DNA of 15,548 bases from Goniomonas avonlea (Eukaryota > Cryptophyceae > Goniomonadida > Goniomonadaceae). The position numbers and the translations under genes were made by a program. Where the stretch lies: NCBI GenBank assembly GCA_003573635.1, contig QUTJ01031710.1, forward strand, positions 1 to 15,548. The letters are read 5' to 3'. Below, in pieces: positions 1 through 12,000 of this stretch (positions are counted from its first letter, which is position 1; each line of letters begins with the position of its first letter). Below the pieces are notes generated by a model, which did not search any database, had not been told where the DNA came from, and saw nothing but the letters and a program-made list of their open reading frames with translations.

Positions 1-88
1 GCTGGTTGTCGATTTGGACGGCGGTGGGGGGGGCCCACTGCTCGGCGTACATGTCGTAGCGCTTGGCGAAGGGGAGGCCGCGACGCCG
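1..88 (-). other. Start of the cytoplasmic tail (continues beyond the left edge)
   Basis: About 29 residues are seen: RRRGLPFAKRYDMYAEQW, then a Pro-Pro turn and TAVQIDNQ at the edge. The basic stop-transfer cluster is followed by two tyrosines three residues apart (YDMY). No kinase, PDZ-ligand or other named motif can be claimed from this fragment. The frame beyond position 33 depends on the length of a run of eight C on the coding strand (plus 26-33). Confidence 0.8.
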
Positions 89-3000
89 GAGGACGACGAA
101 CCCGAAGATGAGGAAGACGATGGCGACAATGCCCAGGACAACACCGACGGAGACCCAGATGATGAGGGACTTGTTGCTGTCGGCGTCGCCGTCGTCGGCG
201 GCCGTGAATGTGACGGAGGGCGCCATCGGCGTGTCGAGCGTCGACTCGTCGGTGGACGCAGGGACGGGGACGGGGGCGCCCAGCGAGCCGGGCGCGCGCC
301 GCATGACGCCGAACAACGAGAAATGCGTGAGCTGCGCCGTCACGGTGTTGGCGTTGGAGTTGACCTCGCCTCCGATCAGGTCCCAGCGGTCGAGCTTCTT
401 GTTGAAGGTGAACATGGCGTGGAGGCGGGGGTCGTCCTTCGCCCGGGGCGTGTACCGGAGCGTGGCCCTGACCGGCGTCTTGAACTTGAGCCCCGCGGGC
501 GTGAACTGCACGATGTTGGACACGAGGGTCAGCGTGTTGTTCTGCGACGCCGGCACAGGCACCGTGCTCGGCGGGAAGCGAGACAGGGTGATCTGCACCG
601 AGGTCGTGACCGCGCCCGCTGGAATCTCCAAGCCCTCGGAGGAGTTGGGGTCGTCGGGGTCGCCGGGGATGCTCTCAGCCTTGTCGGGCGACACCGTGCG
701 GGTGGTCTGCGTCAGCGGCGTGTACACCGTCTCGCAGTGGAGGCCGAAGGAGCCGGCCTCGCACAGACACGACCCGTCCTCTGGGCTGCACGTGCCGCGG
801 CCAGTGCAGCTGGTCTCGGAGAGACAAGGGATGGTGCACCCTGGCCCGTACAGCCCGGCCACGCAGGAGCACGGAGCGCCCGGGGTCGGGCAGGCCCAGT
901 TCTTTTCAATGGAGCACAGCGCGCTGCAGCCGTCCAGGTCGACAGTGTTCCCGTCGTCGCACTGCTCTGTGCCCAGGAGGATGCTGTCACCGCACGTTGT
1001 GCAGCCGTCTGACCCGTTCACTGCGCCTGCGCCAGCCACACACTGCCACCCGGCTTCGATCGTGCAGGCACCACTGCAGCCGTCCAACGACGCAACGTTG
1101 GCGTCGTCGCACTGCTCGCCCCCCGACCGCACGCCGTCACCGCAGATGGGAGTGCATTGATCCTTGATCCCGTACACGGCGCCACCAGTGCAGCTCCAGC
1201 CGGCTTCGACTGTGCAGACCGAGCTGCAGCCATCGCCGGACAGCGCACCGCCGTCGTCGCACTTCTCCTTGGCAGACCGGAGGCCGTCCCCGCAGACGGA
1301 GGAATCGTACACGAACGGAGCGGTCATCAGCGCGGGGGGTGGCACGCCGGGGGAGGAAAGGGCAACGACGAAGTTGGCATCGACACCAAACTGTGGGACG
1401 CGGATCTTGAGCGAGGTGTCGGAGAGCCATTGGTGTGAAATCGCCACTGTTTGGCCAAACCTCAGTTTCCCGCCTCGGTCCACATGCCCAAAGTTGCTGC
1501 CAAACACAGTGAGGCTCACCAGGCCTGTGCCGGGGGCGTTTCGCACGGAAAGGCGAGAGATGATCGGGCGATCGTACGATAGCGCGGCCGTGAGCAGCAT
1601 TGGGGCGGTGTGGCCGTTCTGCCGTGCGCGGAGGTCAACGCCGACATGCGTGCCAGCACCGAGACGGCTCTCCACCGAGGTGTCGGAAACCCAGCGCGTT
1701 GTAGGGCACAGCGACTCTCCAGCTGTCACGTCGGGGTGGTAGCTGGCCGCACCGAAGTGTGTGCCGAACAGGGTCAGCGACACGGAGCCGGTGGCGGGAG
1801 AGTTGGAGCGGTGGTGAGAGGTGGCTTGGATGGCGTTGAAGGAGAAGCACAGCGTCCTCGTCGCAACTTGGACGCCTACGGTAGCCGGGACAGCCAGGCC
1901 CCCATGCGCCCCAGACGGAGCTTTGGCCCAAGCGCTCGAATCAGAGATCCACACCGATGCTTCGCAGCCGGTCCGCCCGACACGAACGCGCTGAGACGCG
2001 GCAAACGAGGCCAGACTGGTGCCGGCCAAGGTCAGCGGCAGGCTGCCCGTGGCGGGAGAGTTCACCACGGACAGCAAGGAGACTGCGGCGGCGGCATACG
2101 AGAACACGCCTGAGAGCTCGCCGTGCTGCGACGCTGCGGACGCGGTCAAGCTGCGCGACGTGCCCAGGCCTGCGGGCGTCTTGAGCGCGAACGTGGAGTC
2201 AGAGGCCCAGGCCGTTGCGGCAGAGGCCGACGGGCCAACGCGCGCCCCCGGGGAGTTGGAGAGCTGGCCGAACCCGGAGCCGAACAGCGTGAGAGAGACG
2301 GAGCCTGTGGTCTTGCCAAAACCGAAAGCGTGGGCAGCGGAGTGCTCGCGGACGGACGGAGGGGCGGCGGCTGAGGAGCGAGTTGACGACGAGCCGGCAG
2401 AGCTCATGGACGGGATGTTGTAGCTCATGGCCTTGGACTGCGTGTCGAGCACCTGCGCTGCAGAGCTCACCAGTGCGAGGGACGACCGAGCCCCGGAGGC
2501 CGCCTTGCAGAGGACCGAGGTGTCGGCGCGCCACCGGGTGTGGTCGCAGGCTGAGGCGCCAACCAGAGCTCGGACGGTGGCGTCGAGCTGACCAAACCCT
2601 GCTGTAGCCAGGGTGACCAGAACGGACCCCGTGGCAGGGACGTTGGTCCAGACGGGGCGCCGCACTAGATAGCCAGAGCTAGCGTCAACAGAGAAGGCGA
2701 GCGTTAACGTTGCGGACAGGCGGCCGAGCACAGACGCCTGCACGGACAAAGCAGTGCCGCTGCCAGCGGGAGGCAGGCATTGGAGGGAGGAGTCCGACAT
2801 CCAAGCTGTTGCCTCAGATCCGGTCTGCCCAAGCCGACTCGTTGTGGAGTACTGGGCGGCGCCGAGGTCCGTGCCGAGCAGCAAGAGGCTGACGCCTCCC
2901 GTCGACGGGCCGTTGAAGCTGAACGACCGAGGCGCGGCCATATCGTAGGTAAAGGCCTGCGTCACTGTGAAGCCAACCACGGCGGCGGTGGTTGCGGACA

Positions 3001-6000
3001 CGGACAGCAACTCTGACGTGGACGCAGGGGACTTGCATCGCAGCGACGAACCCGACACCCAGCGGGACGCTTCACACGCAGTTGCGCCGACATGGACCAC
3101 GGGCGACCAGCCTTGTCCGGCACCCACGGCAGCCACTGTGAGCGAAGCGCTCCCGGTGGCTGGGATGTTGGTGCGACGAGAGGCGCCGAGCAGTGTGAGA
3201 ACGTTGTACGACATGGCGGATGTCAGGCAGACGGACGGACGCGCCGCAATGGTTGACAGCAACGGCCGCATGACCCACGGGCCGTTGGAGGCTGCCGGTG
3301 ACTTGACAGACAGCGATGTCTCTGACAACCAAGTGGTGGACAGGCCTGTGGTGGACCCAAACCGTGTGCGCATGGAAGCATCAACGTCGCCGAAGCTTGT
3401 CCCAGCCACAGTGACACTGACACTTCCCGTCGCAGGCGAATTAGGCCGCAGTATGGAGGAACTCAACAGCAGATTATATGTAAAGAGGTGAGTGAGACAG
3501 CCGAGATGCACGCCGGCTGTAACCACAAAGGTCCCACTCTGTCCACCGACTGTAGCCGCCGGCGTTTTGCACCGGATCGACGAGTCAGAGATCAGCCGCG
3601 ACCCCTCACAGGCGGTGCTGCTGACGCGGTGTGCAACAGTCGCGAAGCTGGAGAAGCGAACGCCAGAAAGTGTCACCGACAACGCAGCAGTGGCTGGCGC
3701 ATTGGCTGAGAGCGCAACCGACGGATAGGCATGGTCGTAGGTGGCAATGTCACTTCGCGACGCCGTGCCGCTCCGGACCGAGATGGCAACTGCGAGGGTT
3801 TCGCGACTACCGGTCGGCGACTTGCAGCGCACGGACGAACCGGATATCCAGTTGGTCGCCTCGCAAGCGCTGCGGCCATAACGGCCGCCAGGTGTCACGC
3901 CCAGGACGCCCAACCCGACGCCCAGCACAGTGACCTGCACCGACCCTGTTGTCGGCGTGTTCGCGTTCTCCATCGGTGTCAAAAAGGCGCCGTGGAACGA
4001 GAACGCATCCAGGAGCGTCACGCGCTGCCGCACCACAGTCACGGTGGCCAGGGCGGTGAAAATGACAACGGTCGGGGATTTGATCACCAGGCACGAGTCG
4101 GACACCCACGCCGTTGACTCGCTGGTGGAGCCACCGATTCTTACGATCGGGGAAACGGTGCGCGTGCCAAAGGCGTGGCCACACACAGTCATTGACACGG
4201 ACCCGGACACAGGGAGGTTGGAGCGGACAAACGACGACAGCCGCGGCGCGCCATACGTCAGCGCGTGCGTTAGCGTGCCAAGATGCTGCACCCTGCCCAC
4301 GGCTGTGACGGCTGCCCCGAGTTGGGTCCCGGCGCCCGCTGAGACCTTGCAAGAAATCGAAGAGTCCGAGGCCCAGCCGGCGCTCTGGGTTGCGGTGCCT
4401 CCGACCCGGACACGGACACTACGAGGGTGGCCGAAACTGCTGCCGACCAGCGAGACCAAAACAGAGCCGGTCACAGCCACATTTCGCGCGGCGCCCGAGA
4501 GCATGGGGGAGTCGAAGCTGACGGCCGACTGCTGCGAGCAGAAATTGAGTGCCGTCGTGGTTCGGATGCTGATGGCCGAGTCGCTGCCTGCTGCGGCTTT
4601 GCAGCCCATGGTGGAATCAGAGGTCCACAGTCTGGCCTCGCACCCCGTGCCGCCGACGCGAGCAGCGGCAGAGGCAGCTGTGGTCGCCATGTGCTGGCCC
4701 AGGACTGTCACGCTCACCGAACTGGTGGCTGGGTGGTTGGCGCGAGTCACGCTCGAAGGCGTGGAGCAGTCGGACGTCAGAGCGCGCGTCAGGGTCGCGG
4801 TCTGCGAGATGACGCTGACGCTGGTGGCGTAGGCCCGCCCAAAGTTTGCTGGGATCTTCAACTGCAGAGAGGAGGCGGAGGCGAAGCGGGTTGCAGGGGA
4901 CGCCGAGCCGCGGACGGACACAAGCATCGTGTGCTGCCGTCCCTTGCCCGCGAAAGACCCGAGCAGCGTGACACTCAGCGCGCCGGTGGCAGCTGAGTTG
5001 GTGCTGACGACAGAGCTGCACAGGAACTGGTCAAACGTGAAGGCGAGCGTGACCGAAGCTGAACGGCCGGCGACAGTGGCAGTGGCGCGCTGGCCGGTTG
5101 CCGCCCCGCTCGAGGGAGACTTGCCCCAAACTGAGGTCTCAGACACCCACGTGGCGGTCTCACACCTGGTACCGCCAAGCCGAAGGCCTGGGGACATAGA
5201 CCGTGTGCCCAGGTGAAGCCCCAGGACGCTGAGGCTGATGCCGCCAGTCATCGGCGAGTTCGCTCGAATCGGAATACTGGTGAGGTGCGGGCGGTTGTAC
5301 GTGAAAGCGAGAGTGATGCTGTCCGAGTATCGGCTCATGGATGTAAACACGATCGGCTGCATTCTCGGGCCTGAGGGGACCTTGGTTCGAAGGGAGGACC
5401 AGCTGAGCCAGTGCGAGACCTCCGCAGCCGAGTCGAATCGCGCCTGGACAGTGAGGTCTCGGGACCCGAAGTTGGTCCCGAACACAGTTACCGAGGCAGC
5501 TCCAGTGGACGGCGAGTTCTGGGCACTGACACTCGTCGGCGGCATGCCGAGCACATCGTACGAGAACACCATCGTCTGCGTGGCCGCTCGGGACAAAACT
5601 GTCAGCCACACCGAGTGTGGGCCAAGCTTCTCGTTCCCGAGGCTCGGGGTCTTGCAGTACACAACAGTGTCCGAGACCCACTTGGCCGCGACGCATCCTG
5701 TGCCGCCCAGTGCGTTGCGCAGCGAGAACCCGACGTGTCCGAGGTTGTCGCCATTGAGCGTGATACTCGCAGACCCTGTTGGGGACGAGTTCACAGGGAC
5801 AAGCCCGATTGCAACTGGGCCACTGTGACTGAAGGCGCGAGAGAGCGTGCCAAGCGGTGTTCCGACAGCCAGAGTTGCCACAATCGTGCGAGAGCCGAGA
5901 ATTCCTGCGGGAACTTTGCACACGAGCGAGGTGTGCGACACCCAAGAGCCGCCTTCAGCCCCAGACCCACCCACACGGGCAGCGAGCGACCTCGCGTGCG

Positions 6001-9000
6001 GCCCAAAGTTCTTGCCCGCCAGGGTGATGGACAGGCTCCCGGTGGTCGCTGAGTTAGCCATGGCGAGGGAGGACGCAGTGCAAAACACGTCCATGGTGTA
6101 GGCCAAGGTCAGACTGCCAACGACGCTAGCGACAGTGACCCCCAGCTTGGCGGACGCACCAGGGCCAGCGGCGGACTTGAGGCGGACCGACGTCTGGCTC
6201 ACCCACCCAGCATTTTCCGTGCCAGACCCAAGCACGCGAGCAGCCTGCGTGAAGCTCGAGGAGCCCAAGTGGTGGCCCACAATTGTCAGCGACAGTGAGC
6301 CAGTCACCGCGCCGTTGGTGCGCACGAGCGAGCTAGGCTCGGTCGCGTCGAAGGACAACACACACGTCACCGAGCCTGCACCGGCGGCTGCGACCGAGAC
6401 GGCCACCCACCGACGCGTGACGACGCCGGGGCTGCTGCGGACGCGCAGAGCCGAGTCCGAGAGCCATGTGGTCGCCTGCGCGCCTGTGCCGCCGACCCTC
6501 GAGGTCAGCGTCGAGGCGTGGCCGGAGCTCTGGCCCACAATTGTCAGGCTGACGACGCCTGTGGTCGGCAGGTTGGAGACGACAACGCTGCTGAGAGACC
6601 CGACGCGGTCGAAAGACACAACTGCGGACGCGCTTCCTGGGTATCGAGCAGCTGTCAGGGCGACAGAGAGCTTGAGATGGCTGTTGCCTGCGGCAGTTGG
6701 CCTGCACCGCAGTGACGACTCGGATTGCCACGCCGTCGCTTCGCAGGCGCTCCCGCCTACCCGGGCCGAGCCGGACGCGAGCTTTGTGGGGAGTGAGCTG
6801 CCAACAACCGTGACAGATGTGGCACCAGTCAGCGCCACGTTTACGGGAGGCAAGCCACCCAGCACTGTGAGCAGCAAGAACGAAAGCGCGGCGGTACTAG
6901 AGCCTTGCAGCTGTGCGACCGTCGCCACGACGGCGAGGCCCCGACCACCACTGCCAGCGGCCTTACAGCGAAGGCTAGAATCGGAAGTCCAGGCAGTTGA
7001 CTGGCAGCTGCTGCCGCCAAAGCGAGCGGTGGACGAGCGGCTTTCGGCTCCAAAGGACCCGCCGAGGACTGTGACTGAAGAGGAGCCGGTGGGACTCTGG
7101 TTGGAGGGCGAGGGAGACACTGTCGTCGGCAAGCTCGACGTGACGGCACGGGTCATGGTGCTTGCAGCAAGCGCGGCGGTGAGGGTGCAGTGCTGCCACC
7201 TCGCAGCGATGACAGGCCCTCTGCACGTCAGCGACGAGTCCGAAATCCAGGAGGACGCCTCGCGTGCTGTGGTGCCAACTCGGGATGTCGCCGAGTGCGA
7301 CACCATGCCGAGCATCGCGCCCAGCACAGTTGCGCTGACAGCACCCGTGCTGGGGTAATTCGAAGTCTTATGAAGCGACGCTCGCACAAGGTCGTAGGAA
7401 AGAACGTCTGTCGCGGAGCTCCCAGCGCGCCCGACGGTGAGAGCCAGGGTCGACAGGGCTACGACACCGGCAGCCGCTCTCAGGCGGAGTGCGGACTCTG
7501 ACACCCACGTCGTTGCCTCGCCGGCCGTCCGACCGAGGCGCGCGCGCGAGGAGACGTCAGTCGGCGCTGTGCTGCCAAGGACAGTCAAACTGACGGCGCC
7601 AGTTGTCGGCGCGTTGCAAAGGGTCAGCGACGACACGGTCGAGGAGTCGAACGAGACGGTGAGCGTCACCGTGCCGGCCATGGCAGAGGCGACCGAGGCG
7701 GAGACGCTGCGGCCTGACAACGCGGCGGGGTTGCTTTTGCACCGCAGAGTGGACTCCGAGGCCCACGACGTTGCCTGGCAGGAGCTGCCATGGAGCCTCG
7801 GAGACACTGACGCGTCCCGAGCACCAAAGTTGGCCGCCAGCACGGTGACCGAGGACGCGCCGGTGGACGCTGCGTTAACGGTGCGCTGACGGACGGCGAG
7901 CGTGTCGTAGGAGACAACAAGGGACAAGCTCCCAATGGACTGAGCAGCGGTGACTTGCACGCCAAGCCCAGTGTTGGGGCCGCTCGATCGCTTGACAGTG
8001 ACGCTTGACACCGAGAGCCACAGCGAGCTCGAGCACGCGCTGCCGCCCGTCGCCGCCCGCACAGTTGTCGCCACGTGCATCCAGTTCGAGCCCACGATTG
8101 TCACGCTCGTCGTGCCTGTGGACGCAGAGTTGAACTTGAGAGAGGACGAAACGGCGAGCTTGTCGTACGTAGCTGTCCTCGTTGCTGAGTTCACACTCCC
8201 GAAGCTCGTGGCTGCAACGACGAGCGCCATGCCTTGGCCTTGCGGAGCCTTGAGCGTCAGCGACGAGTCGGCAACCCACGCGGCTATCAACGCGCCCGTG
8301 CGACCCAGCCGTGCCTTTTGTGACCCAGCCGAGGATCCCAGGTTGGCACCAAGCACTGTAACACTGCAGCTCGCGGTGGCTGCGGCGTTGGTGTGAACCA
8401 CCGTGCGAGCCACGTGCAGGGCAAACGTCATCGCTGTCGTGAGCGTATTTAGGCTCGGGACGGTGCGCGTTGTGATCGCCACCGACAGCCCCACACCGTG
8501 GCCGGTGGAGGACTTGAGGCGGAGCGAGCTGCCGCTAACCCAAAGAGAGCACTCCGCCGCTGACCCGCCAAGACGGTGACCAGCGGTCACACTGCCTAAC
8601 GATGAGCCCAGAAGGGTGACGCTGGTGCCTGCTGTGCTGGGGGCGTTGGCAGCCAGCGAAGAGGACAAACTGGGGGAGTCCAGCGTCAGCGCCGTGGTCA
8701 AGGTCAGGGAGCGGTCGCCCACAGTGAGGGCAAGCGCCTGCTGGGCCCTCCCCACCTCTGGTTGCTTCCCGCGGAGAGACGACTCGGACAGCCACAGCGT
8801 GGACGCGGAAGGCGAGCCACCAATGCGAAGGCAAGAGCTGGCCCGGCCCAGATGGAAGCTCTTGCCGACGACGGTTACGCTGGTGCTGCCCGTCAGAGCC
8901 ACGTTAGCGCCGATGACGTCGCAGGGCACTGGCCCAGTGTTGACCGAAAACGCTGACGTCAAAGTCGCCGAGGTCACTCCCAGCGTGACCGGCACAGACA

Positions 9001-12000
9001 GTCCTGAGCTCGTGCCACGCACAATCTTGCACAGCACCGCAGAGTCAGACAGCCACCAAGTTGCCTCGCCCCCGGTGCGCCCGTGCCTGGCCACGCGACT
9101 GTATCTGGTAGAGCCCAGAGCGCATCCCAGGACAGTGACACTCGAGGCGCCTGTGCCTGCTCCGTTGGAGCTCGACACACTGCTCACCTTGGGCGCGTTG
9201 AGCGTGAAGGCCGCAGACACACTACCCGACTGGCGCGATACTGTCAGGCCGGCAGAGGACAGCGACGTCGCCGAGCCCGCAGTACGCGCAAGCAGCGAGG
9301 ACGTGGAGACCCAGGATGTGGCCACTGCTGCCGTACTGCCGATGCGGACACACAGGGAAGCCTGCCTCAACCCAAACATCTGTCCCAGGACTGTCACGCT
9401 CAAGGCCCCTGTGGTGCCCGAGTTGGTGCGGGCGTGGCCAGCGTTGCGGACCAGCGGGGCGTCGAAGGACACGGGCCCCGTCAAGGAGGCGCCCGGCGAC
9501 GCACCGACTGTGGCCGCTACCGCCAGGCCCGACGAGAGGCCGGAGGGAGACTTGCACCGCAGCGAGGACTCAGAGGTCCAGTGCGACTCCTCGCAGCTGG
9601 TTCCGCCGAGGCGCACGCGTGCGGTGGGGCTGGCCTCGTTGATTCCCTTGACGCCCATGTCGACCCCGACAAGGGTGAGAGACGTCGAGGCGGTGGCGGG
9701 GACGTTGGAGTGCACGACCGAGCTGGGAGCGGGCGCATCAAAGGAGAACATGAACAGCGACGTCCCGAGCTGCCAGGTCGCCGACGACACGACCGAGCGG
9801 CGCTTGAGCAGACCTGGAAGGACTCGGCCAAGGAGGCCAGAGTCAGACATCCAGACAGTCGCCATGGACGCGGAGCCCCCAAGGCGAGCCTGGACAGACC
9901 CGAGCACTCCGAGACCGCGGCCGACCATGGTTACGCTCAAGGCACCAGTGTTTGCTCCGTTGGAGAGCTGCAGGTGAGTGACAGCCGGCGCGTCGTAGGA
10001 CACAGACCGCGTGAAGCTGCGGGATTGCACCAGCGTCACGACGACTGGCAGCGCCACGGCAGTACCCGACGGCGACCGGCCGATGACGCTGGACTGAGAC
10101 ACCCAAGTGGTCGATTCGAGGGCGGTGCTTCCGACCCGCACCCGTCCCGACATCGACGCTGCTCCAGCGTTGGAGCCCAAGACCGTGACACTGGTCGCGC
10201 CGGTGCTGGCCACGTTCTGCGAGCTGGTCGTCACCGCGGGGACGAGCAAGTTGAAGGTGAAGATGGAAGTGAGCGAAGCAACCCCGGTGGTCATTGTGGT
10301 GACAGAGGTCGCGTGCATAACCCGCACACCGGCGGGGGAGCGGCACTTGAGGCTGGACTCCGACACCCACGTCGTAACTTGTTGCGACGAAGCACCCAGC
10401 CTCGCAGAGGCAGTCATGTGTTGGGAGGAACCGACACTGTGCCCCAGGATTGTCACACTCGTCGCCCCAGTCGTGGGTCCGTTGGAGCTGATGGACACCG
10501 GCATGGGCGCATTGACCGTGAAGGCCCAGGTGAGGGTGTCGCGACCTGCAGCGAGTGTAACGACGAGGCTCAGCTGCAACCCAGCGAGGGCCAAGGCCCG
10601 CTTGAGCACCAGTGCGGAGTCGGACACCCACACGACCTTCTCGCTGCCGGTGCCCTTGACATGGGCACGAAGCGTGCGCGACGCAACGCCAGCAAAGTTC
10701 GAACCGAGCACAGTCACGGAGGTGGCGCCAGTGGTGACCGCGTTGGTGCGGCTCCCAGATCGCACAGCCACAACATCTGCCGTGAACAACGCGGCGGCAG
10801 TTTGCGGTACGCTGGCGGCCGTGACCACCGTTGTGAGACCACGCATCGAGGCGGCAGTTGTCTTGCACAGCACCGAGGTTTCCGACAGCCACATCGTCGA
10901 AGACAGGCTCGAGCCCCCGATTCTTGGACGGAGGGTGAGCTCACGGGCCGCTGCACCGAGGGCAGTGCTCAGAAGAGTAACACTGACGTGTCCCGTGTCC
11001 GGGGTGTTGCTAGCGAGTGCAGCGTAGGGCACTCCAGCGTGGTACGTGAGCGCGCGAGTCAGAGTACCGGGGGACCGCGAGGCGGTGATAACTACAGAGC
11101 AGGTGGAAGAATGAACACCCGTGCCTGATCGGCAATACACCGACGACTCCGACTGCCACCTAGTCGCTTCGATACCGGAGCCGCCGAACCGCACTAGGAC
11201 TGAGGGGTCGAAGCTGCGGGCGTTGGAGCCAACCACCGTCACGCTCACGGCGCCCGTGGAGGGTACGTTACCGACGACCAGGCGGTGGGCGCTGGAGCCA
11301 AAACTGAGAGCGGCCGTTAGCGTCGACGAAGCCATCCCGACGGTGACAGCAGCGAGCATGGACACCGAGGTGGCCGCTGCTGCGAGGCGGCCAGTCACAG
11401 AGGAATCAGAGACCCAGCGTGTGGTCTGAGCGCACGTCCCGCAGAGTCGTGCACGCGAAGAGACAGCCGATGCTCCCAGAGATGAGCCCAACACAGTGAC
11501 GCTGGTTGCGCCAGTAGCAGCGATGTTGCCTGGAGTGAGCGAGGAGATCGCAGCGTTGAACGTGAGCGCAAGAGTGGCAGAGCCTTGGAGGCTGAGTCCG
11601 GACGTGACTACCAGGGCGCAGATCGGCCTTGCGTTGCCTTGCGACGACTTGCTTACGACAGACGAAGCTGAAGTCCAACGCGTCACGGAACCATGGCTGC
11701 GAGACAGTCGCACCCGCGCGCTGAAATCAGAAACACCAAAGTTACTGCCCAAGACAGTGACGCTGGCAGCACCAGTGACGGCAAGATTGACAACTACAGC
11801 GCCGCTTGGGCTGGCGGCTTCGAACGAGAGAGCGAGAGTCAAGGTGCCGACGCGCGCAGTGCTCTCCGACGAGACGGCGAGCAGGCGCCCACCGAGGCCT
11901 CCTGCCGCCGCCTTGCAGCGCAGCGAGGTGTCGGACGTCCAAACCGACACACGACTGCCTGAAGCACTGAGACGGACGCTCCCGGACGGTGTGCTCGAAA

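Noticed and set aside
14-1160. Plus-strand open frames over the stem region
   Set aside because: They overlap the minus-strand Cys-rich, EGF and TM coding sequence, which has unmistakable domain signatures. The plus translations are low-complexity Arg/Gly/Glu- or Ser/Pro-rich.
1018-1430. Minus-strand open frames offset by one or two bases from the main frame
   Set aside because: They are out-of-frame shadows of the Cys-rich repeats. The in-phase reading gives CGDG...CDDG motifs with correct spacing.
3478-3500. Apparent stop or splice signal around TATGTAAAGAGGTGAG on the plus strand
   Set aside because: On the minus strand this reads THLFTYNLL in frame, the normal closing strand of a repeat, so no boundary is needed.
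7350-7375. Possible stop (TAA on either strand) near 7358-7373
   Set aside because: In the minus frame the codons are Ser-Leu-His-Lys-Thr-Ser-Asn-Tyr-Pro. The stop triplets are out of phase, and the unit continues with STGAVSATVLG.
6135-9977. Long plus-strand open frames with repeated T-V-T-L-x-A-P-V motifs
   Set aside because: They are the antisense of the S-V-T-V and N-x-P-A-T-G strands of the real repeats. They break at several points, while the minus frame stays open throughout, and they lack domain logic such as the Cys-rich, EGF and TM segments.
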